Source: Onchidella celtica
Taxonomy: Eukaryota > Mollusca > Gastropoda > Systellommatophora > Onchidiidae
Assembly: GCA_963931925.1 (NCBI GenBank)
Contig: OZ007569.1
Span: forward strand, 63,549,546-63,613,545
Direction: 5' to 3'
Length of the DNA: 64,000 bases
Shown here: piece by piece, positions 50,201 to 61,848 of the stretch
Layout: every line of letters begins with the position of its first letter
Position numbering within the stretch: position 1 is the stretch's first letter
Notes under the pieces: model-generated
The model's input: the letters and a program-made list of their open reading frames with translations, nothing else
Databases searched by the model: none
Told to the model about the DNA's origin: nothing
Translations under genes and position numbers: made by a program

Positions 50201-53200
50201 GGTCTACAAGACACAGGCATCTGGAATCAATGCCTCTGTCCTTCAATACTATTTCAGAAAGGAGTCTTGGCATCACAGTTTATGGCTCAGAGAAAGCTGA
50301 CAGTATAAATGAGAAGGATGTAGATGAAGCAGTTTTGGTTTTTCTCCTATCATTACCATCAACATCTGGATAGGAAAATTTTGTAGATATAAATTTATAT
50401 TTATAGTGAAATCAGCATCACCTTTATTCCTGCCAGCTGTTCAATATCTTCTTGTGTGAGTTGCCGATCACACCAGCATATTGCACTGTAGGTTTTAGTC
50501 TTGTTAATCTCTCCTTCTTTGAGGTGATTTGTGTCTTCTCTGTTGAGAACAATACAAGAATATGAATGTCCAAATGCAGGAATAAAATATGATGTTTATG
50601 TCCCTGACATAATTTTCAAAATTATTGAGAAATAAAATAATCACAGGAAAAGCATACAAGATCATAATAAATTGGAATAGTGATGTTAAATACCTACTGA
50701 CTCCCGTCCTGATAATTATTAAGTTCAGGTTAAAAAATCATGATTTTCAAACATGAAAGACTCTTAGACTTTCACATACATTTAAACCAGGGTTTCAGCA
50801 TGGGAAAAATCATGAAGTCTGCATTCCATTTTTTTTTTTTTCATAAACACTTAGTTTGCTTTTTAACTGTTTTTACGCAAGTTAGTACCTTGAAACAATT
50901 TGCAAATCCCTGATTTGAACATCCTTTGAGGCACTGTTGATTTTCTGTAGAGGGAAAATATATGTATATGGTTGAAAGTATCTGGTTCCAATGATTTCAC
51001 TATGTTTGACCATGATAATACTATGTTGCTCACTGTTTGAACACACTGATTAGTCCACAAAATGGATAAGTGGAATGGTGCCTTGTTACCTTATCAAAAG
51101 CCCTAACCAGAAGTGTCATTTCCATAACTCATCAAATAATGAGAAAGGCTAGTGTGATGCATGACATTTTTTTTTTTTTTTATTGTTCCAGTTCAGGGTG
51201 GCAGTTTTAAATACTTTCATCTATCAGTCAGATAAGTTTACAAAGATTACTACTAGTACATTTACACAGTGAGATGTTGATATAAAACCAACAACCACAA
51301 TCTCTGCATTAATATAAAACCGCAGTACTTGCTGACATAATCCAGTCCACAAAACATTAATCAATCACGGCGGTTATGAAATGATATGCCTCTTACGACC
51401 CAACACAAAGAAACTACATGTAGTTTGTAATACTTAGGAAGAAGTCTGTGAAATATTTCACGTAAACAATGACTCGGGACACAACATAGCGCAAAAGAGC
51501 ATCTGTTATGAAAACTCATTTTGCTTCAAAACTGAAAATAATGCATTGGAAACTATGAAAAGAGAATAAACTCAGTGTGATCTAGTACATTATTACTTTC
51601 AGACTAGACATGAATACAATAATTATCTTTTGTGGTTTGAAAAGTAGGCCATCCCTGAGCTTCCCTGTGAAATAACTTAACAATGTACTTTTACTTCTTT
51701 TTAAAATATACATTTTTGCAAAACGTATGAGGTTTCCTAGGTGTGATTCTCCTCACCACGAAGAAATAGAATGAAGAAAATCTATGGCATCAGATCAAAA
51801 GATAATACAGTGAAAAAGGGTTAAACTGAAAAAAAGCATAAAACCGAAAGAAAATTGCTGGATTCAGTAGCCAGTCCACTGTGATTTGCTATGCGCCGAA
51901 TCAAGTTACAGCACCATCCCCCATCCCAAGAAAAAAACAACAACCCTGAGCAGAGCACACCTTGTTCATGCCCATTCGTATAGGCCTACATGGGAGCAGC
52001 AGCACTACAGGGGTAGGAGGAGATGGAGACCTATAACCTCCCTGGTCCAAAATCAGATGGCAACAGACAAGACCTTAGGTGCATCATGGGTGACCTTTTG
52101 TGTAAAGTGTGTGACATCAGAAAGACAATGTGGTGTACTAGCGATCATGGACAGCGTTGTTCAAGGCATCATGTTCGGTTACGGTAATGAAATCAGCATA
52201 CAGCGGTTCTGTACTGTCTCTCCAAACTCATGTCTCTCTCTTCCTTGAGAGTTAGTCCGCGTTCGCTCCCATATCCCTGCTTTATGTATCCCTAGGCCTG
52301 AGTAATTGCCCATCCTCATTCTAAGCCAAAAACACAGAGCAACGGAGGATGTGTTGAGTCTCATTTGCTTTTGTACTTAACTGATTTGTCCTCTTTGATA
52401 GTGACTTGGGCTACCACTCTTGAAACTGGCATTTTTCAAGCCTCCTATCACTAAACTGAAACTCTTTCTTAACCGAAAACAAACCTGTGATCTCGCCAAT
52501 TCCAGTTTAACCGTTGTCTGCTGTATTTTAATTATATTCTTAATTTTAGCATTGGTGATAGATTAACCCTTTTGTCATATCACAACGTATTATATGCTTT
52601 TCGAGCATCATTCCTATTTAATGTGAGTGCAAACTTTTGATGTTCATAAATACTGGATATGTAATGATCCACAGTGGTTACATGTTACTGAAATATTAGC
52701 AAAACAATTCGTATTTTTAATGTTACATGCCTATATCCTCACAGCATTTTTCTAGTAGTGGTGATAAATATGACTACATCTTGTCCCATCATGCTGGTTT
52801 GCTGCTACAAGTACAAGGTTTATCTTCACATTCCAGCTGAAAGTTGAGCGAATTCCTTGAACAATAAATACGTTTCCTAACGGAGACTGTCCAATTTAGT
52901 TTTCTGTCATTCACTTTTTGCCACTGTGTTTCACCTTAAACTAATACCTGATTTGTGAGTATTTAGTTGAGAAATTGGAAAGATCAATGTTCTCCCGCAA
53001 AAGAACTTCATTTAAAATGGCATTAACTAAAGCTTTTTGTTTAATGTTCTAGAATATGCACAAATAACATTTCAAATTCTACTTTTTTTCCGCCATTTGA
53101 AAGCATTTGGCTGTATTATTATTAAAAGTACATGAAACAGTGTTTTTTGTCAGGATTTCTTATATCAAAATTTTTTTTTTTTAAATGAAGAGATAGGAAT

Positions 53201-56200
53201 TTCTTGCAAATTTACATGTAACCATGCACCCACTTCTGATAGCAACAAACAGTTCCTTGAGGTGAAAGCTAACTACATTTGCAATTATTCATTATGATGA
53301 AAAAATAGATATAAGATAACTTTGAATAATTGCCACCTTCTGCAGCTGGGCTATATCCTCCAAGGAAAATTGGACACAGTGAGGGTTAATAAGCTCAATT
53401 ACAAAGGGACGACCTAGGCCCAGCATTCTCACATCCACATCCTCACGTCCAGATGAAGAAAACCGTTGTTCTGATAAAGAAAAGATGGAATATTTCAGAT
53501 ACACAATCAACCATGCTGGAAAAGCTAGTTCTGGTTTAACGGCTCAAGGAAATTTTTAAAATAAAAGACCATAATATTCCCTGCAATAAAACAGTTTACA
53601 TGACAGACTAAATCAAAAGACATACTATAGACCCTTTTCATTTACCGTCCTCCATATCATGTGATTTGCAAACAAAATGGTGGCCTGTCCCACTTATAGG
53701 GCGGAAGCGATGGACAACAGTTGAACGATGCCATCCTCTTGTTGGGCACCCAACTGTACAAACCCGTTACGTGCTGGTTCTGGCATAAAAATGCATCTTT
53801 GCTTTGACTGTGCACATATTCAGATGCCATCACTAAGGCAAGTGGAGGTTTTTGCCCTACACAGTGCTTTTCGAAGCCGTGCGGCTCCCTGCAAAACAAC
53901 CGTAACGCAGAAGTGAAAAGGGTCTATAATACAATAATTCTGTGATTGAAGATTTTAGTATTTTAGAAAAAAAAGAAATTTAAAAAAATTGACTGTGTAC
54001 AGAAATCAGGACCATTTGACATAGTCTGGCATTTTCTCCATTTTACAATAATTTTGGCATCTGCATACTTCAGGTTGCTATGGAATACACTTCTGGCTTG
54101 TACAGATGATCAGCACATGCTCTTTTCATTCTCTTTTCACTGAAAGCTACTGCTCTTCCAACGGAGGCTGGGGCTGCTGATAAGTGTGGATCATTCATAT
54201 TTCATTCTCACTGAAGGCAAATGCCATCTTAAGCTAATGATGCTTTTCTCAAAAGAGAAAATCCACAAGCCCCTTACACTTTACAGAACACAATAGTATG
54301 AAAATACTGTGCTACAAACTGTTGTTTTATCATGAAATAAAGTGCTAAATGTTTAAGAAAAATCTGCCGATTGACAAATCTGAGATCAGGTGCAAGGTTT
54401 CACAGTGGCTGATCTGTTAGCTAAATCATAAATTACTGTCTCACAATACACACAACAAGCTAACTTTGTGTAATGTTCAGTGAAATATTTTGCTGCTAAG
54501 TCTCCCACAATTGAAAAAATAAAAGGTAAAGGTTTAGTTTTAGTTACAGCATTCATGTGGAAATTACTGGATTTAAAGTCAGCACTCCCACATCTGCAAC
54601 CTCAGCTTTTTGCTTAGGGCCTGTGAATTTGAAATGTTTACATAATACAGTAAGAAACTAACTTCAACTAGGAATCACCAACAAACTTGAAATGAAATCA
54701 TTCTCTTAATGGAGAGAAATTTACCTGTTGGTTTGAACAGTTGTTTGAGTGGTTCACAGATCAGTTCCTCCACAGATCCTTCCATGATTCTCTTGCCCTC
54801 CACAACCCATGGTGTCTGACTTAGCTGACGGCTGTATTTTTGATACCTCCCTAAAAATACAGTATTGAAGCAGAGTTTCAGGAAAAGAGTGAACCTTACA
54901 AAAAAACTAAAAAAAAACAACTCCAAAGCAAATTAAAATGTAACAGAAAAATGGTAAAAATTAAAATGAACATGGCAAAAGTGCGTACAAACAGCACAGA
55001 TATAGAACAAATCTAATTAACATGGTAAAACAGACATCCATTTTCAATTCTGACATAGCTGATTTGACTAATGTTATTGTCAGTCCACAAGTTCAGTGTT
55101 TTTATACAAGTAATAAAATATACCTGCAATAAACACAGCATCATGACTGCAAGATATTTCACATGTACATTCCACTGTTGGGAGGGAGGGTGGACATACT
55201 GTACAACTTGATACAAAAGAAAAGACAGTGTATTAATTTCATGATAAATGATTCATGTTGAAGAAGTTTAATTGCCTGCAGCACTCCAAAACCAAAGAAT
55301 GTGCAACTGTCAACATTTCTTATAAAGTCCATTCTCTCCATGAGTAACAAATGAACTGATTAGATTTTTATAAAATATACATAATAATGACCAGCACATG
55401 AAAAAATATGTATATTTAACTTTGAACATTCTAAATTCTCAGCTTGTATCTGATCGACCAAATTCTCATCTGATAAAAATGTGTGAACATATGTTTGCTG
55501 TCAAACTTCACCTGTCCAACTCGAAGTTTTTAATGTAAAATTTCTTTCCATACACTTTCACCTACTTTCACACAGCTAGTTGTGCAGTTTAAATATTGAA
55601 AAATTAGGAATAACAATGCTGTCTGATAATTTACTAGAATATTTGTAATTGAAGAGTATTATATCTGTTAAGTATATATTTCTAATCCTAATTTTTCTTT
55701 CATGCTTCTGTTCAGAGAAATGTGACTGCTCTTTAAATGAAATACATACGACATATATACAATTAAAGTAATTATATGGGTACAGTACTGTGATTATGTT
55801 GAACCTATACTTACTCCTCAAATTTCGAATCTGACATTCCTGATAGTGCCTTTGCTACATTAGCACGAGTGAATGTTTCATAGCCATACTGTGAAAGATG
55901 AACAGAACATTAAACACAACAAAAGAATTATACTTGTGGCAGAGTGAATTACAGAAAGTGAAAGGAAACACAAAAACCTGCTAATCATAATGATTACCAG
56001 TAATAAAACGGGTGATCATTATAAGGATTTGGACGAAAGAATTAGGCTTGTGACAGAGTGAATGACAGAAAGTGACCGGAGACACAAAAACCTACTAATT
56101 ACAATTATTAGTAAAACGGGTGATAATTACAAGGATTTGGACTTTAACACTACAGTTAAACTTTCAGCTACAAATCTGGTGGACAGAAAGGACTGCTTCA

Positions 56201-59200
56201 TGATCACTACTAAATTTTCTTATTCCTTGAGTTTATGACCTTCCTGCATGTGCAAGTCAAGCCTTGATATATTAAATCTCTTATGCCTTTGGCTACAAAT
56301 ACCACTTTCGTCAGTGCAATTTACCATTACAGAATGCCATTCTTTTGCTATCACTATCATTAGTCTTAAAAGAGAATATAAAATAGTTAAGGGTTGTTTT
56401 TTTTAAGAATGCCGTGCTGAGAAACATTTCCAGAAATTTTCACAAGGAACTTCATATTCTCAAGTTTTCTGGTTTGTTTCACTATAATTTTTAAGGGAAA
56501 TCTAATTTTCAGAACTAAAAGACAGCCACTTTGTACAGAGCCTGCAGCACAATTTGTAACAGGACAAAATATACTTGACAAACTGGCAAATGGAAAATTA
56601 TCAAAACCACCTTCCTCTGTTTCCTTTTTCGAAATGTGTCTGGGAAAGCATCTAACCTGCAGAACACATAAAGAAGATGCCACTGTTTATTGGGACACTA
56701 ACATTAGCTATACGAGAAATTCAGAACTATCAGTGTGACTGAACAACATGATGAGATATCAAAAGATTGACTTGAAAAAAATATTAATTCTTGAGAAAAA
56801 TCCCTATCTGAATGATTGTAAAATTTCAATGAAGTCAATTATAGAAAAAAAATAATAAATTATGACATAAGGTGGGGAAAAAACTATCAACTACCTATAT
56901 AAAATGTAAGAATCTTTATGTTTTTTACTGAATCAGGCTTTTTATTAACATTAAGAACAATACAAGCATCTAGCACAAAATCTTTCCATTTTCAATATTA
57001 TGCATGTCTACACGTGGCTAGTATTTAACTGTAGGCCCACAAAATGAAAAGTATTTTCAGAATGTCTAATGCAAAGACAGACTCAACTTGGTACACAGTT
57101 ACAACTTTTTCTTCATACATTACTGATAAGCACAACTGATGTTAGTGGCAACAAAGTCAAAAGTACAGAAATTAGGAAATTTAACTGTGCTTACACACCA
57201 GTTTTTACTTGCATTCTGAAACTTACAAAAATGAACAGTCCTTATCTGAACCTTGATAACTGACAGTCAGCAGAACATCAAACTGACTCTGAAATGTTAA
57301 CATGAAAAGATAGTTTCAAATGTTAAGTGAATTTAACATAAAATACAACATCTATAGGTAGGATGAAACAAAGACAAGTCTCGATCTAAGTGATGTATCA
57401 AAATACAACTGTATAGTGTATGTGGATGGAAATACATTTCACATTTAATCAAAATAAAGTACCTTCTTAATACTGTTTGTATTTGTCACGAGCGAGTGAG
57501 CGAGGATCAGTAGTTACGAGAAGAGGGTTAGAATAAAGTTAACCCACGGGCCACGGGGTAAGGGAAAGCGTGCATGTTGTGAGTGGTGGGGGTCTGAATG
57601 AGGCGAGAGCGCTGTATTACTATCACTGCACACTAAGACGTCCTAGGGAACGGACGCAGGAGAAAGCCCCAGAGGGCGAACATAAGGAGAGCAGTCGGAA
57701 GACTTGGGAGTAGTGTTTTTCCAGTGATGACTGGTAGGTGAAATGATGATTGATAATTATGATTGATGGATAATATTCGTCTATTAGCATGATGTAAATA
57801 AGTATAGGTGAGGAATGTGGAAGTCCTTGATACGGTATATAGCAATGTGCGCCATGAGCGATAGATGTAAGTTAAGTTCATGGATTTGTAGCGAGAGTGA
57901 GTATTGTGTACTACGGTGGAGGTGTGTTACCGTAGGATGTGTGGCGAGTGAAAGGTGGACTATTGTGTGTACGCTTCATGAGTTGTAATGAGGGGTGAAG
58001 TGAATAGGAATGGTATGGTATTATACCAATGTAATGTTATTCTTGTGGGTGCCGGGGACGGGCCGAAGAGCCGCCTACGGTGAGCACAGGGGATAGGCCA
58101 GCATAGGGCCGGAGGCCACACATAGGCCAGGAAGGAGGCTGTCGGTGCAGGACAGTAGAGGCACATGAGTCGTGGCAGTCTGGCCACCGACAGGGACGTA
58201 TATGTGATCGTGAATGTGCCATTGAAATGCTAATGTGCTATTGCCATGTTGATGTGCTATTGAAATGCTAATGTGCTATTGCCATGTTGATGTGCTATTG
58301 AAATGCTAATGTGCTATTGCCATGTTGATGTGCTATTGGAATGCTAATGTGTTATGGCAATAGGAAGGGGCTATTGAGAGACGGCGGTGCCATTGAAATA
58401 TTAATGTGCTATTAAGACAGGGAGAGGAGAAGCTGAGACCGAAGTGTCTTTAGAAAGTAACTACCGGGTTGTGGACCCGAGGAAGAGTGCATGTGGAAAT
58501 AAGGCCGTTGGACGGTAGTAAATTCAATAGTATAGTGTATGTAATTGCACTTTTATCTGTATCTTATTGTATAATAAATGTGTGAGTCTGATGGGTTGTT
58601 CTGTTAAGTGTTATACTTGTTCGTTCGTGATTGTTGTCTTGTTATAATTATTACATCTCCCAGTCTGGGATTTGTGACAGTATTTTCATTCTCATTAAAA
58701 ATGCAAACTATTACAAGAAAAGAGTATCAAATATGTGAAAAAAATTTATAAATGAATTCACAGCAGGGTGAATGTATGTCATAATTTTCTTATTTGTCAG
58801 ATCCAGGATGAAGATGCACAATAAATGAATACTACAAAATACATCATTAAAATTATTCTTAAATTTAGACAATAAAGAGAGAAATCAGGCTTACTCTGTT
58901 CTGAAAGTTTGCTTTCAGCAGCTCTGCCACTTTGTAGCCACAACTCCATTTCCAAACATCTTTAACAGATGCAATATTGTCTTCCTTCCCACTGTATGTT
59001 TCTCTGTAAGGCCAGTATCATTAACGAAAAAAAAAAAAGGGAACATCAGAGAACAGTTTTTACATGATTAAAATCAAAGCAAAAAAATGCAGACTGCTCA
59101 TGAACCATGGTAAGAATAAATGTTTGCCGGAAAGAAAGCAACCTAAAGTTTGCAAGGCCCAGTTTCTCTGAAAAACTTTGGATATATTCAGTGACCACAC

Positions 59201-61848
59201 CAAGGTTATGTCTGTTTTCACTGTTCTTTTCTTCATTATTTCAATAAGATGTTCCATTACAGAAGATCCCAGAGTTTATCATTGCTAAGTAAATGGTTTC
59301 GCTAATTTTTCATACTTCTCTCATCCCATGCCCTACAACAAAGATGTCAAGTATAAAATTTTCTTAAACTGTACATCTTGGAAATGTTTACTTCTCAGTA
59401 CATTTCCATGTTCATTCTCTTGGTGTTTGGAGAATGTCAGATTGAAACACCACATTCAAAGAATTTTCAGGCAGTTCAAGTTTTATTGCCAGGTATTAAT
59501 TGCCTTTTTTGAATTTACAAAAAAAAAAGAGCAAACAAGAAAATTACAATCATTTCCCTAACAACAAGTAGGATGTGGATTTTGCACTGTACTTGGAATA
59601 ATACTCCCAAGACAGCTCCATTCACTCACCTAAAATTTTTCTGCAGGTAAACAAGCATTGCCTTTTGCCTCACTATGAGAGAAACTGGCAGCATGAGCGA
59701 ACATTGGTAGTTGGAAAACTGGAAGCCATCTTCTTGTACTTTATTTTCAATCTACAAAAATGGGCAATTTGTAATCTGAAAAATGATAAATTTGCAGTGG
59801 AATGCAGCTTGTCCTTTAAACTCCTTCTTTGTCATTTCAGTGAGGGAGGGACTGCAAACTTGAAGGCTTAAAATGTCATCTTGTAATTTACAAGATTTAC
59901 TATGCATATGTTCCTTCATCATGCAATCTATTTAAAAAAAAGTCTATTACATTCTTTAGAACACTCACGAATAAGATCTAGTAAAACTGTAACAAAACTG
60001 ATACCAGTTCTATCAAAAGTAATACATGGCAAAATACCTTGTTAATGCAATAATAACTGCAAAGGATACCTGGAGTATTTTATGATATAATTTTTGATGG
60101 AATAGGATTATTTCTCGTTGATTAGGACAGAAACTGGAAATGAAGAACTCAGTAAATCAACGTGACCAGTATCCAAGTTATCTCCCCTTCAACAGCTGAA
60201 CAATAATAACATAAACTTACTTTCTGAAGGAATGTGTCGCTGGCATACTTCTGAAGTACACCTAAACAACCTGGACAGGGGCATTCATTGACAGAAGCGA
60301 AGGACCATTTTTCCTCAGGCAGCAAAAGTCTCTCGATTTCCTTTAAAGAACAATATTAAATCCTGAATGAATGATCAGTATATTCAGTAGTCACTTAACT
60401 TCACACAGAAAACTTAAGTCAAATTATGTATTTGTATACAGAGTATCACTTATACTGTAGTAAACATGATGAATTATGATACTTGTTACTGTCAGATTTT
60501 AACTTCTTTAAGTGACTCTGGTAGTAGTTAGTACTGGTACATAAAAAAATGCCAGTATATTTTAACAAATAATTTTTAAAACTATTCTTCAAATGAATTC
60601 GACATGATACTACATAGGGTGTGCCTCTATTTCCATCTTTAATTAACGACATTACCTGCGGGGATATTTTGTAGGATGTTGGATTAAGTTCCCCCAAAAA
60701 ACGTAATATACACCGAGGACAGCAGCCATTCTGTTGCAGAGATTCAGCTACTTGCTTGCTCTCCTCTACCGTGGTTGTCAGGAAGTCAAATTCACTCAAC
60801 TGGTAGGAAATTTAAAAAATAATGATAATAATAATAACAAGAAGGGGGGGGGGGGTCAGAAGTACGGTAAGCTCTAATATATGAGCATTTAATCTCTAAA
60901 TAAATACTGAGTAAAAGTTCAGGCCTCTTCTCTACTGCTTTCATTTTAATTAAATACAATGTGAATATTATTGTGAAATTAAGTTGTTAACTTCTATGTG
61001 TATGATATAGTTAACCATACTAAATATTCTGTAAGCATTCTGCCTGTGTTAATGTGTTTTAGCAATAGTACTAGTAGTGAACAAAATAATCTTAACCCTC
61101 ATCCTGAGAGAGGCCACTATATTGGCCTCCCCGCATGCACGCAAGGCCAATATTGTGGCCTACAATTTGCAACCGGGTCCTGTGGGAGGTCAATATATTG
61201 TATAGCAACGGGGGGGTGAAAACATTAATGGAAGACTATTTGGGGGCAAATACAGGGCAGCCCCAGAGTTGTTCAGGAGCACGCATAGACAGGTTTTATA
61301 AACAGAAAAGGGCCATTTCTTTTTGTGCATTTCATAAAGAATGCTATCTATTTTATAATGAATAATCAACACCCCCACTGTCATTGATAAAGCTTTGAAA
61401 AACTTAACACATGATTTGTGTATGGTCTGTCTTCGTGTGAAATATAGGCCTAGTCTTTACGTTGGATTTGAGTAGGGATTTTGGGTTGCGGTGCGGGAGG
61501 GTAGGAGTGGAGTGGGCAGAGAAGTGCGGGTGATGAAAGAAAATTTGGAGCTTAAAATAGCAATTGCCGGAAAAAGGTTGAGAATCACTGCGCCAGGTGG
61601 ATAGCAAAACAGACTAGATTATTAGACTCTTATTTTGGCTATTGGAAGAGCATTTCACTTAGATCTACAAGGGAAATCTTGACTTCAGTTGATATCCAGA
61701 ATTTAACTGACTCTTTCAAGTTTTTTAAACGACAATTAAATCAGTCTTTATTGTCACTGCAGTTGTGAAAACTGACAGATTTTCTTTAAAACAAAGATTA
61801 CAAACCCATTCCAAACATACTGTAAACACTTACACTGGGCGCCGCCAT
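43912..61848 (-). CDS. PUS10: tRNA pseudouridine synthase Pus10, complete spliced gene
   Basis: Pus10 makes pseudouridine at positions 54/55 of the tRNA T-loop; in animals it also has a role in microRNA processing. Sixteen minus-strand exons: 61848-61834, 60799-60656, 60340-60221, 59751-59630, 59003-58895, 57288-57227, 56656-56611, 55888-55815, 55206-55124, 54850-54725, 53470-53337, 50944-50889, 50539-50422, 50029-49887, 44642-44543, 44229-43912. Phases agree throughout; total 1770 nt, 589 residues. The N-terminal accessory domain has paired cysteines (C32-x2-C35 and C75-x2-C78). The catalytic part contains GRYQKYSRQLSQTPW, SSSGREDVDVRMLG (D311 the likely catalytic Asp), KTPLRVLHRR, TQAGTYVKEFVHGDFGRT and DVDWPP. 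The tail after DVDWPP is about 100 residues longer than in human PUS10 and acidic. Confidence 0.95.
44543..44642 (-). CDS. PUS10: PUS10 exon 15
   Basis: 100 nt from GACAAG| to GAG|GTAAAA. It encodes YVKEFVHGDFGRTSP and CDIIDLDVE, the most conserved C-terminal block of the enzyme. Confidence 0.92.
44759..45523. mobile_element. piggyBac-like nonautonomous element, 765 bp
   Basis: Ends CCCTCACTCTGCGCAGGGCG and the complement of CGCTCACCCTGCACGCG, flanked by TTAA (44755-44758 and 45524-45527). CpG-rich at both ends. No coding capacity. It sits in the PUS10 intron between exons 14 and 15. Confidence 0.75.
45885..46028. promoter_or_regulatory. Subterminal TACGGTNYGGC repeats, left cluster
   Basis: Four copies at 45885-45895 (inverted), 45932-45942, 45974-45984 and 46018-46028. 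Two more are near the right end at 49236-49246 and 49737-49747. Arrays like this often bind a transposase; that role is inferred. Confidence 0.5.
46390..46945 (+). mobile_element. Penelope-like element, 3' fragment
   Basis: Starts in the 3' UTR (TATAATTCCACTGTTGC, then a long AT/T-rich tract) that is the reverse complement of 36620-36730. It continues into about 155 nt not present in copy 1, then the terminal part up to GATATTTCG at 46945, the same end as copy 1 at 37763. Inserted within the intron of the OTU gene, so younger than that element. Confidence 0.75.
46759..46788 (+). ncRNA. Hammerhead-ribozyme-like motif, copy 2
   Basis: CTTGACAAAGGC, GAAA loop, GCCGAAAATTTG: identical to copy 1 at 36541-36571, including the U3/A8 core. 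The AAATTT after GAA could form the short stem III in a dimer, as AACGTT does in other Penelope-like hammerheads. Confidence 0.4.
48077..48190 (+). repeat. 57-bp in-frame tandem duplication
   Basis: Two consecutive units starting TGCCAGATTCATTTGCA, differing at about one base. In the last frame of the OTU gene each unit encodes 19 residues containing C, H, H and C positions (CQIHLHKDCF). Confidence 0.85.
48400..49230. other. 3' part of the OTU element
   Basis: Noncoding, with AATAAA near 48599 and 49138. It is AT-rich, then becomes CpG-richer towards the right end. Confidence 0.4.
49887..50029 (-). CDS. PUS10: PUS10 exon 14
   Basis: From CCCTTCAG| to GGAAC|GTATCC, 143 nt. It encodes QQKTPLRVLHRR and FKLYLTTQAGT, conserved active-site-proximal motifs of the synthase domain. 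Thr is split across the 5.2-kb intron that contains the OTU element. Confidence 0.92.
50422..50539 (-). CDS. PUS10: PUS10 exon 13
   Basis: From CAACAG| to AAG|GTGATG, 118 nt, with EGEINKTKTYSAICW. Confidence 0.9.
50889..50944 (-). CDS. PUS10: PUS10 exon 12
   Basis: Small 56-nt exon from CTCTACAG| to TCAAG|GTACTA, encoding KINSASKDVQIRDLQIVS, which matches the human KIN..VRDLQLV block. Confidence 0.88.
50945..53336. other. PUS10 intron 11
   Basis: About 2.4 kb, AT-rich, with a CpG-richer block at about 51880-52200. No repeat or RNA gene could be assigned. Confidence 0.4.
53337..53470 (-). CDS. PUS10: PUS10 exon 11, catalytic motif
   Basis: From TTTATCAG| to AAG|GTGGCA, 134 nt. It contains SSSGREDVDVRMLGLGRPF and ELINPH. 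The Asp after Arg-Glu is the expected nucleophile of the pseudouridine synthase family. Confidence 0.94.
53626..53928 (+). mobile_element. MITE with a THAP-domain remnant
   Basis: About 300 bp with ends TATAGACCCTTTTCA and its complement. The plus-strand frame from 53728 begins MPSSCWAPNCTNPLRAGSGI, which matches the start of a THAP zinc finger, and then loses similarity. Probably an internally deleted derivative of a THAP-transposase element (P, Kolobok or ISL2EU type). The target duplication is uncertain because the ends are part of TATA. Confidence 0.65.
54725..54850 (-). CDS. PUS10: PUS10 exon 10
   Basis: 126 nt from TTTTTAG| to ACAG|GTAAAT, encoding GRYQKYSRQLSQTPW and GSVEELI, strongly conserved in the family. 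Confidence 0.93.
55124..55206 (-). CDS. PUS10: PUS10 exon 9
   Basis: 83 nt from GTATCAAG| to GCAG|GTATAT, encoding CTVCPPSLPTVECTCEISC and SHDAVFIAG. The acceptor TATCAAG was chosen over a nearer TACAG because only it keeps the frame. Confidence 0.85.
55815..55888 (-). CDS. PUS10: PUS10 exon 8
   Basis: 74 nt from TTTCACAG| to GAGGA|GTAAGT, encoding ETFTRANVAKALSGMSD, corresponding to the human VFTRMAVMKAL segment. Confidence 0.88.
56611..56656 (-). CDS. PUS10: PUS10 exon 7
   Basis: Only 46 nt, from GTTCTGCAG| to GGAAG|GTGGTT. It encodes LDAFPDTFRKRKQRK. Found by phase and by its place between SQFDVLL and ETFTRA in the protein; the weak donor lowers confidence. Confidence 0.7.
57227..57288 (-). 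CDS. PUS10: PUS10 exon 6
   Basis: 62 nt from ACATTTCAG| to TTTTT|GTAAGT, encoding SQFDVLLTVSYQGSDKDCSF, matching the human LFEVSVVF..EDCHFL block. It fits phase 0 to 2. Confidence 0.82.
57484..58679 (+). mobile_element. Solo LTR of a Gmr1-like relative
   Basis: 1196 bp from TGTCAC to GTGACA with a perfect 5-bp duplication GTATT (57479-57483 and 58680-58684). It is clearly related to the LTRs at 4593 and 11858 but more diverged. A 38-bp unit (AATGCTAATGTGCTATTGCC...) is repeated about three times at 58224-58350. No internal region remains, so it arose by LTR-LTR recombination. It sits in the PUS10 intron between exons 5 and 6. Confidence 0.92.
58895..59003 (-). CDS. PUS10: PUS10 exon 5
   Basis: 109 nt from CCTTACAG| to AACAGA|GTAAGC, encoding ETYSGKEDNIASVKDVWKW and CGYKVAELLKANF. 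Confidence 0.88.
59630..59751 (-). CDS. PUS10: PUS10 exon 4
   Basis: 122 nt from TTTTTGTAG| to TTTTAG|GTGAGT, encoding DGFQFSNYQCSLMLPVSLIV, corresponding to human ASGFEFTSLVFSVSFPPQL. Confidence 0.9.
60221..60340 (-). CDS. PUS10: PUS10 exon 3
   Basis: Forty codons in phase 0 from CTTTAAAG| to CAGAAA|GTAAGT, with NECPCPGCLGVLQKY, the second CxxC pair of the accessory domain. Confidence 0.9.
60656..60799 (-). CDS. PUS10: PUS10 exon 2
   Basis: Forty-eight codons in phase 0 from TCCTACCAG| to CCGCAG|GTAATG, encoding VAESLQQNGCCPRCILRF, the first CxxC pair. Confidence 0.92.
61096..61215 (+). mobile_element. piggyBac-like element, 5' end fragment
   Basis: TTAA (61092-61095) is followed by CCCTCATCCTGAGAGAGG and by about 110 bp similar to the start of the element at 20459. 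No matching right end was found. It is followed by hAT-like sequence. Confidence 0.5.
61380..61590. mobile_element. hAT-like nonautonomous element, 3' part
   Basis: Ends GGTTGAGAATCACTG at 61590, a standard hAT end. About 200 bp resemble the second half of 28067-28525 (GTCATTGATAAAGC, TTTGAAAAACTTA and following). The left end could not be found. Confidence 0.5.
61834..61848 (-). CDS. PUS10: PUS10 exon 1, start codon
   Basis: ATG GCG GCG CCC AGT followed by GTAAGT. The five codons (MAAPS) join exon 2 in phase. No upstream in-frame exon is needed because the family starts close to the first CxxC pair. Confidence 0.8.

Noticed and set aside
56387-56683. 98-codon minus-strand ORF read through as one exon of PUS10
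   Set aside because: Only the first 46 nt, in a different frame, fit the protein; the rest lacks similarity and would break the phase of exon 8.
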